Assembly (NCBI GenBank): GCA_964444095.1
Contig: CAYUEW010000008.1
Coordinates: forward strand, 1-25,161
Direction of reading: 5' to 3'
Source: JAGLWP01 sp964444095
GTDB lineage: Archaea; Nanobdellota; Nanobdellia; Pacearchaeales; GW2011-AR1
Length of the DNA: 25,161 bases
The position numbers and the translations under genes are program-made. The notes under the pieces are model-generated. The model was not told the DNA's origin, did no database searches, and worked only from the letters and a program-made list of their open reading frames with translations. Of this stretch, positions 1 through 6,470 are shown piece after piece; the first letter of the stretch is position 1, and each line of letters opens with the position of its first letter.

Positions 1-20
1 GATGGTTTCAGGGATTTCAT
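1..20 (-). CDS. 5' end of a leftward gene leaving the window (partial)
   Basis: On the minus strand an ATG at 20 opens a frame reading M-K-S-L-K-P that runs off the left edge. The only support is a good TATA-like element at 40-49, centred about 25 nt upstream. That spacing matches other leaderless genes in the window. Too little sequence is present to suggest a product. Confidence 0.4.
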
Positions 21-39
21 ATTTTAATATGGTTAGGAG

Positions 40-49
40 ATTATAAAAA
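40..49 (-). promoter_or_regulatory. TATA-like box for the leftward gene at 20
   Basis: On the minus strand the element reads ATTTTTATAA and is centred about 25 nt upstream of the ATG at 20. The 21-103 gap is a divergent promoter region with this box for the left gene and another at 73-80 for RNase J. Confidence 0.4.
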
Positions 50-72
50 TGTTTCATTGAATATCTAAAACA

Positions 73-80
73 TTTTTAAA
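73..80 (+). promoter_or_regulatory. TATA-like box of the RNase J gene
   Basis: TTTTTAAA is centred about 27 nt upstream of the ATG at 104. This predicts transcription starting at or next to the start codon, so a leaderless mRNA. Confidence 0.5.
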
Positions 81-103
81 CCAAGGCATCTAATTAATAT
101 TAA

Positions 104-1483
104 ATGGAAGTTTGTACAATAGGTGGGTTTAACGAGGTCGGAAAAAATATGACTGCCGTGAAAATAAAAGAGGACGTTTTTATTTTTGATATGGGTTTGC
201 ATATACCGGGCATAGTGGAACTTCAAGAAGAAAATGTTTTGGATTATACTAGCCGATTGAAAAAAGGAGGAAATACACAAAATTATACAGAGGCTAAACT
301 AAGAGAGTTTGGTGCAATACCAGATGATAGGATTTTAGATAAACTTGGTTGGAGAAACAAGGTAAGAGCAATTTTCATCAGTCACGCGCATTTGGACCAT
401 GTTGGTGGAGTTCCACATTTAGCAAATAGATATCCTCAAGCGACAATTTATGCCACTCCTTTCACTATGAAGGTTTTAGAAGCAATTCTCGAAGATGATA
501 AATTAAAAATCAAGAATAGATTAAAGACAATTAATCCAGATTCAACGCAAGTAATTAAAGGGAAGAGCGACACTTACAAAGTGGATTTTGTGCACACAAC
601 ACATTCAACAATTCATTGCGTTTTCCCAGTTCTTCATACTAAAGAAGGAGCATTTTTCTATGGATTAGATTTGAAGTTTGATAATTATCCCACAATGGGA
701 AAACCCCCAAATTATACTAAGATGAAAGAGATAGGAAAAAGAGGAGTAAATGTTTTAATGGTAGATGCCCTTTATTCTCGTACAGAAGAAAAACCAGGAG
801 GAGAGATAATCGCTAAACACCTTTTAGAAGATGCATTTTCAAAATTAAGAGGTAAAGATTCTGCATTTTTTATCACAACTTTTTCTTCACATATAGAAAG
901 ATTGAACAACATAGTAAAATTCGCAGAAAGAACAAATCGGCAAATAGTTTTTTTGGGAAGAAGTTTGAGTAAATATGTTGAAGCTGCAGCAAAAGCAAAT
1001 GCATGTCCGTTCAAGAATAAGGTGAAGTTGATTAAATATGCTAAGCAGAGAGATGCATTTTTGAAGAAATTGGAAAAAGAAAGGGGGAGATATTTTGTTG
1101 TTTGCACTGGTCACCAAGCAGAAGAAAATTCTATTTTGGATAGAATTACCAAGGGCAGTACTCCTTTTAGTTTTAAACCAGGAGATAATCTTATTTTCTC
1201 ATCAAGTATTATCCCTGTTTCAATAAACATTCTCGCTCGTGAAAGAATGGATAAAAAATTAAGAAAAATTGGTGTCAAACTTCAAACAAATGTACATGTT
1301 CATGGGCATGGAAGTAGAGAAGACTTAAGGACAATAATAGAATTCTTAAAACCAAAACATGTAATCCCAGCACATGGTTCGCTCCAGCAAGAAACTCCTT
1401 TTATTGACTTGGCTTCAGAATTTGGATATCGACTTGGAGAAACAGCCCATTTGTCTTCTAATGGAAAACTTTTGAAACTTTAA
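104..1483 (+). CDS. rnj: RNase J family ribonuclease (metallo-beta-lactamase/beta-CASP)
   Basis: This 459-residue protein is a Zn-dependent beta-CASP ribonuclease of the archaeal RNase J type. The family acts as a 5'-3' exonuclease in RNA decay. The Zn-binding motif II, HAHLDH, lies at about residues 94-99, followed by a His in THSTIH near 166-170. The beta-CASP part carries CTGHQAEENS near 343-352, HVHGHG near 398-403 and PAHG near 423. The length is near the archaeal RNase J size, and there is no N-terminal KH region, which separates it from the FttA-type protein at 9263. The ATG at 104 is supported by the TATA box 27 nt upstream and by the typical N-terminus leading into GGFNEVGKN. The family assignment is firm. 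Exonuclease polarity is inferred from the family. Confidence 0.93.
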   Translation: MEVCTIGGFNEVGKNMTAVKIKEDVFIFDMGLHIPGIVELQEENVLDYTSRLKKGGNTQNYTEAKLREFGAIPDDRILDKLGWRNKVRAIFISHAHLDHVGGVPHLANRYPQATIYATPFTMKVLEAILEDDKLKIKNRLKTINPDSTQVIKGKSDTYKVDFVHTTHSTIHCVFPVLHTKEGAFFYGLDLKFDNYPTMGKPPNYTKMKEIGKRGVNVLMVDALYSRTEEKPGGEIIAKHLLEDAFSKLRGKDSAFFITTFSSHIERLNNIVKFAERTNRQIVFLGRSLSKYVEAAAKANACPFKNKVKLIKYAKQRDAFLKKLEKERGRYFVVCTGHQAEENSILDRITKGSTPFSFKPGDNLIFSSSIIPVSINILARERMDKKLRKIGVKLQTNVHVHGHGSREDLRTIIEFLKPKHVIPAHGSLQQETPFIDLASEFGYRLGETAHLSSNGKLLKL

Positions 1484-1496
1484 TTTCAATAGTAAT

Positions 1497-1507
1497 AATT
1501 TTTAAAC
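1497..1507 (+). promoter_or_regulatory. TATA-like box for the 1530 gene
   Basis: AATTTTTAAAC is centred about 27 nt before the ATG at 1530, predicting a leaderless start. It lies in the 46-nt gap after the RNase J stop, so the downstream pair of genes can be transcribed separately from RNase J. Confidence 0.5.
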
Positions 1508-1529
1508 AAAACTCTCTTTATAATTTTGT

Positions 1530-2090
1530 ATGGTAAATGAAACAATTTTAGGGGCATTAAATTCCGCGTTGGAGCGAGGAGAGTCTCTTAAAAAAGCAAT
1601 GATGACTGTGTATAATGCAGGTTATGGTCGGGACGAAATTTCAGAAGCTGCTAAGATAGTTAATGAGCGGGGTTCTGTGACACAACCTCAACAAGTTCAA
1701 CAATCAGCAATTTCTGAAAAGACAAAAAAATCTAAGAAATCTTTATTTTCAAAAAAACAAAAGTCTCCGAAACAAATAATTTCTAAACAATCCTTGAAAC
1801 AAACTCAACCATCTCCAACCCAACAACCAAATCAGACTCTTCAGCAAATTCAACCAGCAATCCAACAACCAGCCCAACCACTTCCAACTCAACAACCAAC
1901 ACAACAAGCACAGCCAGTAAATTCGGCAGTAGCACAAAATGTTTCTAATTATGGCCAACCAGCTAAACCCAAAAGTAAAACTCCAATAATCCTTCTTGGA
2001 TTTCTCTTACTCTTTTTAACAGGAAGTCTTGTGACTATCTTTTTATTCAAAGAAGATTTATTAAGTTTCTTTAGTAATATGTTTAGTTAA
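1530..2090 (+). CDS. Pro/Gln-rich single-pass membrane protein with N-terminal helical 'GYG' module
   Basis: I do not recognise a named family for this 186-residue protein. Residues 1-48 form a predicted helical module, with ALERGESLKKA followed by NAGYGRDEISEAAKIV. It resembles modules in the proteins at 23947 and 17741. Residues 50-145 are a low-complexity linker, first Lys/Ser-rich and then rich in Gln, Pro and Thr. A hydrophobic segment at about 150-173 is a likely membrane span, leaving a tail of about 13 residues. With no signal peptide, the N-terminal module should be cytoplasmic. Its stop is 1 nt before the start of the methyltransferase gene, so the two are probably co-transcribed. 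The function is unknown. Confidence 0.75.
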   Translation: MVNETILGALNSALERGESLKKAMMTVYNAGYGRDEISEAAKIVNERGSVTQPQQVQQSAISEKTKKSKKSLFSKKQKSPKQIISKQSLKQTQPSPTQQPNQTLQQIQPAIQQPAQPLPTQQPTQQAQPVNSAVAQNVSNYGQPAKPKSKTPIILLGFLLLFLTGSLVTIFLFKEDLLSFFSNMFS

Positions 2091-2091
2091 A

Positions 2092-2634
2092 ATGTACACC
2101 CCAGGAGAAGATTCGTACTTGATGTCAAGAATTTTAAAAGAACAACTCCCAGAGCTTTTAGAAAAAAATTCTAATTTAAAATTTTGTGAAGTGGGGGCGG
2201 GTAGTGGAATAGATCTTGAAACCGCATTTAACGAAGAAGTAAAAAAAGAAAATATTTCTTCTTGTGATGTAGACACAAAATCTGTTGAACATTGCAACTC
2301 GTTGGGATTTAACTGCATTCATTCAGATTTATTTGAAAATGTCGGCGGTAAATTTGATTTGATAATTTTTAATCCTCCTTATTTGCCTAAAGATTTACGG
2401 GAACCACAAGATTCTCAAAGAGAAACTACTGGGGGAATTAAAGGTGATGAAATAATTTTAAGATTTTTACAACAAGCAAAAGAACATCTTAATTCAGGGG
2501 GAAAGATTTTTTTAATTACATCTTCCTTGGCTAAAGATATTAATTTTGAAGAGTTAGGTTACTACTCAAAAGAAATTGGATGTGAAAAATTATTTTTTGA
2601 GAGATTGTGTATTTGGGAGCTGGGGATTAATTAG
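2092..2634 (+). CDS. HemK/PrmC-like SAM-dependent methyltransferase
   Basis: This 180-residue protein has the archaeal short form of the HemK/PrmC/Mtq2 fold. It lacks the N-terminal helical domain of bacterial PrmC. The N-terminus reads MYTPGEDSYL, typical of the archaeal group. The SAM-binding motif EVGAGSG is at 33-39 and the catalytic NPPYLP motif at 94-99. The NPPY signature marks methylation of an amide or amino nitrogen. The likely substrate is the GGQ glutamine of release factor aRF1, which is inference from the family. The gene starts 1 nt after the stop of the upstream membrane protein gene. Its 3' end overlaps, in the opposite direction, the unusual small ORF at 2590-2877. Confidence 0.88.
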   Translation: MYTPGEDSYLMSRILKEQLPELLEKNSNLKFCEVGAGSGIDLETAFNEEVKKENISSCDVDTKSVEHCNSLGFNCIHSDLFENVGGKFDLIIFNPPYLPKDLREPQDSQRETTGGIKGDEIILRFLQQAKEHLNSGGKIFLITSSLAKDINFEELGYYSKEIGCEKLFFERLCIWELGIN

Positions 2635-2877
2635 AATACGATAAGGACATTCTTTCATTTCTTCAAGATTCACGTTTGAATCATAATTTCTGTGCCCTGT
2701 AGAAAAAAAGGTGGTTGCAATACAAACTTCTCTTTTTTTAAGGTTGATGAATTGAATACCACTAAATTCAGGATCTTTTCCTTCTGCCTTTTCACAATAA
2801 ATTGCATCATCTCCTCTTTCTTTTCTATATTGTGCACAAGGACAAATTTCTCTAACAACAAAATCGTTTAAATCTAT
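2590..2877 (-). CDS. Small Cys-containing protein with no standard start codon (possible AUA start)
   Basis: An open minus-strand frame runs from just after tandem TAA stops upstream of 2877 to a TAA at 2590-2592. It contains no ATG, GTG or TTG in the usual start region. If translation begins at the ATA at 2875-2877, the product is 95 residues. It has Cys at 12 and 14 (ICPCAQ), 28, 52 and 77, and a segment TTFFSTGHRNYD near 56-66. Codon use (AGA, GAA, TGT, ATT, GGA) matches the neighbours and the composition looks like a real protein. A TATA-like element at 2900-2908 is centred 27 nt before the ATA, the spacing seen for leaderless ATG genes here. The last 45 nt overlap the methyltransferase gene antisense. 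It may be a real gene with a rare start, a decayed gene, or an ATG lost by mutation or error. The family is not recognised. Confidence 0.5.
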   Translation of the reverse strand: MDLNDFVVREICPCAQYRKERGDDAIYCEKAEGKDPEFSGIQFINLKKREVCIATTFFSTGHRNYDSNVNLEEMKECPYRILINPQLPNTQSLKK

Positions 2878-2899
2878 TAGAGTTGAAAACTCTTATTAC

Positions 2900-2908
2900 T
2901 TATAAAAT
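2900..2908 (-). promoter_or_regulatory. TATA-like box upstream of the AUA-start ORF
   Basis: On the minus strand the element reads ATTTTATAA. It is centred about 27 nt upstream of the ATA at 2877 and lies in the gap after the oxidoreductase beta gene. It suggests the small ORF has its own transcript. Confidence 0.4.
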
Positions 2909-2928
2909 TAATTCTTATTAAAAAGATA

Positions 2929-3759
2929 CTATCTCTTAATATCTTTCCAGCCGATTTTTTTCTTTTTCAAATCCGCAAGTTGAGGATATTGTTCTTCAAG
3001 AACTGGTTTTTCTACTTGATAAAAAATTCCCAAAGGAATTGTTGTTTTTTCATCAACAGAATTATAATCAAATTCTTGTGCTTTTTTCCATGCTTGGTCA
3101 AAATTAGTTTTGTCGTATCCGGTTTTATCAAGAGAATAAAATTTTTGTGCGTAGGTTTCCTTATGGAAAATTAAACAAGGTTGAATCACTTCAATAAATG
3201 AAAATCCTTTGTGTTTTAATGCTTCTTCTAAAATATATTCAATCTGTTTAACATCTGCGAACACTCTTGCTACAAAACTCGCTCCACTTGCTAACATAAT
3301 TCTTATGGGATTTATTGGATAAGTTTTTACCCCAAGAGGGGTTGTTTTATCTTTGAATCCAACTTCTGTCGTCGGTGTTGGTTGCCCGATTGTTAAAGCA
3401 AACACCTGATTATTATGAACAAAATAATTTATATTTGAATTGAATCTCGCTGCGTGAATTAGGTGAGCCATTCCTTCTGCATAAGCATCTCCATCTCCAG
3501 AAAAACCAAGAACATTCAAATTAGGATTTCCTATTTTTACTCCAAGACACGTTGGCAAAACTCTTCCATGAAGAGTGTTTATCCCATTAAGATTAAGATA
3601 ATCAAAGATTTTTGCGTGGCAACCAATTCCTGTAACCAATGCAAAATCATCTTTCTTCAATCCGGATTTTGCAATCGTATTTTTCACACCAGCAAGTATC
3701 TGAAAATTATAACATCCTGGACACCACGTTGGTTTTGTTTTTGTGTTTAAGTTCATCAT
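2929..3759 (-). CDS. 2-oxoacid:ferredoxin oxidoreductase, beta subunit (TPP-binding)
   Basis: This subunit carries thiamine diphosphate and the Fe-S cluster of a 2-oxoacid:ferredoxin oxidoreductase. The enzyme decarboxylates a 2-oxoacid to an acyl-CoA and reduces ferredoxin. The 276-residue protein has WCPGC at 12-16, GIGC with Cys47, the TPP/Mg motif SGDGDAYAEG around 87-96, and Cys195 in VIQPC. These four Cys (13, 16, 47, 195) match the [4Fe-4S] ligand pattern of archaeal two-subunit enzymes. The first ATG overlaps the alpha stop as ATGA, and a GAGGTT Shine-Dalgarno-like site lies 6 nt before it, which suggests translational coupling. The next codon is also ATG. The substrate (pyruvate, 2-oxoglutarate or broad) cannot be read from sequence alone. 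Confidence 0.93.
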   Translation of the reverse strand: MMNLNTKTKPTWCPGCYNFQILAGVKNTIAKSGLKKDDFALVTGIGCHAKIFDYLNLNGINTLHGRVLPTCLGVKIGNPNLNVLGFSGDGDAYAEGMAHLIHAARFNSNINYFVHNNQVFALTIGQPTPTTEVGFKDKTTPLGVKTYPINPIRIMLASGASFVARVFADVKQIEYILEEALKHKGFSFIEVIQPCLIFHKETYAQKFYSLDKTGYDKTNFDQAWKKAQEFDYNSVDEKTTIPLGIFYQVEKPVLEEQYPQLADLKKKKIGWKDIKR

Positions 3760-5246
3760 TTCTTCAACCTCTTTTCAATTTCTTTTTTAAGTTCATCATG
3801 TAAAAATGGGCGTCCGTCATATCTCAAAATTTTATTTTTATCTTCAATAAAAATTCCTGTCTTTTCAGCAATAACTTCTCCAAGCATTCCTGTCGCACTA
3901 TTTTCTACTAAAATAATATTCTTTCCTTCAAGATCTTTTTTTATTTGTGGGAAAGGTTCAATGTATAAAACTTGTAAAAATTCAACATCTAAATCTTCTA
4001 TTGCGTCGAGAATCGCGCCCTTTGTAGAACCCCAAGACACAACAACATTTTTAGAATTTTTCTTTCCATGAGTTTTCACACGGTCAAATTTCTTAGTATC
4101 ATTATCAATCTCTTTCTTTTTCTTAAGTCGCGCTTCAATATTTGCAACAATTATTTTTGCATCCTCTGTTGCACTTCCTTCCTCATCTTTTTCGTAACTG
4201 TTATATCTTGTTAAAGAAGTGAGTTTCCTTGAAGGAGTTATCTTTGGTTTTTTAGTTACTGTGTAAAAACTTTCTCCAAGATGTTTATCGCTGATGATTA
4301 TTGAAGGTATTCCAAAAACTTGACTGAGATAAAATGATTGACTTGTTAATTCTTGACATTCTTTTGGGTCACCAGGTGCAAGCACCACTCGATTAAATTC
4401 TCCGTGTCCAGAATGTCTTGCAATATTTAAATCTCCTTGAGCAGTATAAGTTGCTACACCTGTTGCTGGCCCTGGTCTTTGAGATAAGAAAATCACAAGA
4501 GGAATTTCCGCCATCCCTGCTAAGCTAAGTCCTTCGCCCATTAAATCAAATCCACCCCCACTTGTTCCAATCATTGTTTTAGCACCAGTAATTGCACTTC
4601 CAATTCCCGCGTTAATCACAGCAATTTCGTTCTCTAATTCTAAAACTAAAAGATTATCTTCCAATTGTCTTTCAGCAAGTTCTCCCAAAAGGGATGTTGC
4701 AGGGGTCATAGGATAAGCGTAATAAATATCTATACCAGATTTCACAGCACCTTCAGCAAGTCCTTGGTTACCATTCATAAACACAGAATCTCCTTTCTCG
4801 TATTTCAAAGCGCAAAGATTATCTTTTTCTTCATCATATCCTTCTTTTGCTTCTTTCATATTTTCTTTAAATCTATTTCCTAATTCCTTAAATTCTTCTT
4901 CCAATAAATCAAAGTTAAGTCCAAGAAGTTTGAAAAGTCGCCCAGCATAATACATATTCTCATCATGTCCGCTTAAAACAAACGATTTTTTCTTCAATTC
5001 ATGTTTATGAATTTCTTCTGTATTCTTATCTAAAGCAACTAAAATATCTACTTGACTCTCGTTACTATGGATTGGTTTATCTGAAAATGTTAGAACATTA
5101 AAATTATGCCCTCCACGTATTAAACTTTGATAATCCCTTGAATAAAATACAAAATATCCTTGTTTCACTAATGTTCGCCCTAAGATGTTTGTTAGAATGT
5201 TCGGCCCAGTTCCAGCAGGCCCGCCAAATAAAATACTTATCCTCAT
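3756..5246 (-). CDS. 2-oxoacid:ferredoxin oxidoreductase, fused gamma-alpha subunit
   Basis: This 496-residue protein is the partner of the beta subunit at 2929. Residues 1 to about 140 are the gamma (domain III) part, with FGGPAGTGPN at 7-16 and the family stretch YSRDYQSLIRGGHNFN near 35-50. The alpha part (domain I/II) follows. It contains GNQGLAEGAVKSG near 158-171 and the YPMTP motif at 178-182 that binds the 2-oxo group. Gamma-alpha fusion is typical of archaeal OFORs, many of which are about 550-630 residues. This one is short, and the gamma domain appears trimmed after VALDKN near 70-75. No ferredoxin-like delta subunit is nearby, so electrons must go to a separate ferredoxin. A TATA box 27 nt upstream supports the ATG at 5246. 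Confidence 0.93.
   Translation of the reverse strand: MRISILFGGPAGTGPNILTNILGRTLVKQGYFVFYSRDYQSLIRGGHNFNVLTFSDKPIHSNESQVDILVALDKNTEEIHKHELKKKSFVLSGHDENMYYAGRLFKLLGLNFDLLEEEFKELGNRFKENMKEAKEGYDEEKDNLCALKYEKGDSVFMNGNQGLAEGAVKSGIDIYYAYPMTPATSLLGELAERQLEDNLLVLELENEIAVINAGIGSAITGAKTMIGTSGGGFDLMGEGLSLAGMAEIPLVIFLSQRPGPATGVATYTAQGDLNIARHSGHGEFNRVVLAPGDPKECQELTSQSFYLSQVFGIPSIIISDKHLGESFYTVTKKPKITPSRKLTSLTRYNSYEKDEEGSATEDAKIIVANIEARLKKKKEIDNDTKKFDRVKTHGKKNSKNVVVSWGSTKGAILDAIEDLDVEFLQVLYIEPFPQIKKDLEGKNIILVENSATGMLGEVIAEKTGIFIEDKNKILRYDGRPFLHDELKKEIEKRLKK
3766..3772 (-). promoter_or_regulatory. Shine-Dalgarno-like site of the beta subunit gene
   Basis: AGAGGTT on the minus strand lies inside the end of the alpha gene, 6 nt before the beta ATG at 3759. 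It is one of few clear ribosome-binding sites here, as expected for an internal operon gene in a genome with leaderless first genes. Confidence 0.55.
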
Positions 5247-5267
5247 TTTACTATTAAATCACAATCA

Positions 5268-5278
5268 ATTTTATATAT
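5268..5278 (-). promoter_or_regulatory. TATA-like box of the oxidoreductase operon
   Basis: On the minus strand it reads ATATATAAAAT, centred about 27 nt before the alpha ATG at 5246. It shares the short divergent gap with the mre11 promoter, whose own candidate box is the TTTAAAG at 5288-5294, about 22 nt before the mre11 ATG. Confidence 0.5.
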
Positions 5279-5312
5279 GTTACGTAGTTTAAAGTTATAA
5301 ATTTTTTGTCAA

Positions 5313-6470
5313 ATGGTAAAATTCGCACACATGGCTGATGTACACTTGGGGGGATGGAAGCAAAAGCCACTGCAGGATTTGAACTTTCAGTCTTTTCGCA
5401 AGGCAATTGAAGTCTGCATAAGAAAGAATCTCGATTTTGTCTTGATTGCAGGAGATTTGTTTGATTCAGCATACCCCCCAATAGAAATTTTAAAAGATAC
5501 ATTCACAGAATTCCGAAAACTCAAAGAAGCCCAGATACCTTGTTTCATAATCGCGGGGAGTCATGATTACTCTGTATCTGGAAAAACTTTTCTAGATGTT
5601 TTAGAAAACGCAGGATTTTGTAAGAACGTAGTAGATTTTGATGAAACTTCAGAGAATTTAGTTTTAAATCCAACTATTCATGGGGGGGTTGCTATTTATG
5701 GATATCCCGGAAAGAAGTCTGGTTTAGAAATACCAGATTTAAGAAGAGTAAAATTAAATGACTCTCCTGGAATGTTCAAAATTCTTATGCTCCACACGAC
5801 CTTAGATAAAGCAAAAGGAACACTTCCAATTGACGCTATAGAAGCAGACCTTTTACCCAAAGCAGATTATTATGCCTTAGGACATTTACATATAGATTTT
5901 GCTTACAAGAATTTTATTTACCCTAGCCCAATTTTTCCAAATAATTTTCAAGAGTTAGAAGACCTAAAGGCAGGAGGTTTTTCTATAGTGGATACAGGGG
6001 AGGGGCGTTCAGAAAAAATAGATTTGAAGATTCGAGATGTTATTCCATTAAAGATAGAGATAACAGATGCTCTGACAGCGACGGAGTTGATAATCTCAGA
6101 AATAGATAAACAGGAAATTCAAGATAAAATTATTTTATTAAGGATCAGGGGGGAAATTGAACGTGGTGGCACTTCGGATATAAAATTTGCACAAATAGAA
6201 GAATTCGCAAAATCTCGTGGCGCGTATTTTATTTTGAGAAATACTCACGATTTAAAAACAAAAGAGGTTGAGATGGATATTGAAATAGAAAATATTGAAA
6301 ATGTAGAAGAAGATACAGTCAAAATTTATTCTGAGAAAAATCCCTCTGATTTCAACGCATTAATTTCTCCCCTGATAAACTCACTTTCAATTGAAAAACA
6401 AGAAGGAGAAACCGTAGACAGTTTTAACAATCGCCTTGTAGAAGAAGCTAAACGGATTTTGAAATTTTAA
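5313..6470 (+). CDS. mre11: Mre11 DNA double-strand break repair nuclease
   Basis: This 385-residue calcineurin-like phosphoesterase is the nuclease of the Mre11-Rad50 complex, which trims and tethers DNA ends. Visible motifs are the metal-binding ADVHLG (Asp9, His11), AGDLFD (Asp48), AGSHDYS (His84), MLHTTL near 167-172 and LGHLH near 188-192. In the GNHD motif the Asn is Ser here. GSHDYS-type motifs occur in other archaeal homologues, so this need not mean lost activity. The C-terminal part from about 260 is the less conserved capping and Rad50-binding region. The ATG at 5313 gives the usual MxFAHxADVHLG N-terminus. Rad50 starts directly after the stop, so the pair is an operon. Confidence 0.95.
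   Translation: MVKFAHMADVHLGGWKQKPLQDLNFQSFRKAIEVCIRKNLDFVLIAGDLFDSAYPPIEILKDTFTEFRKLKEAQIPCFIIAGSHDYSVSGKTFLDVLENAGFCKNVVDFDETSENLVLNPTIHGGVAIYGYPGKKSGLEIPDLRRVKLNDSPGMFKILMLHTTLDKAKGTLPIDAIEADLLPKADYYALGHLHIDFAYKNFIYPSPIFPNNFQELEDLKAGGFSIVDTGEGRSEKIDLKIRDVIPLKIEITDALTATELIISEIDKQEIQDKIILLRIRGEIERGGTSDIKFAQIEEFAKSRGAYFILRNTHDLKTKEVEMDIEIENIENVEEDTVKIYSEKNPSDFNALISPLINSLSIEKQEGETVDSFNNRLVEEAKRILKF

Noticed and set aside
772..1107. Antisense ORF within RNase J
   Set aside because: It is a shadow of a strongly conserved gene, with no promoter and a Phe/Leu-rich composition typical of antisense frames.
1749..1958. Antisense Trp/Leu-rich ORF in the Pro/Gln-rich gene
   Set aside because: It is simply the complement of the Gln/Pro codon-rich linker.
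2670..2861. A 63-codon minus-strand ORF starting at TTG in another frame of the 2590-2877 region
   Set aside because: Its sequence is low-complexity Lys/Phe and its codon use is poor. The overlapping frame with neighbour-like codons and several Cys is the better coding candidate.
5559..5576. Mre11 GNHD motif changed to GSHD as evidence of a dead nuclease
   Set aside because: All other metal ligands and the catalytic His are present, and GSHDYS-type motifs occur in other archaeal homologues.
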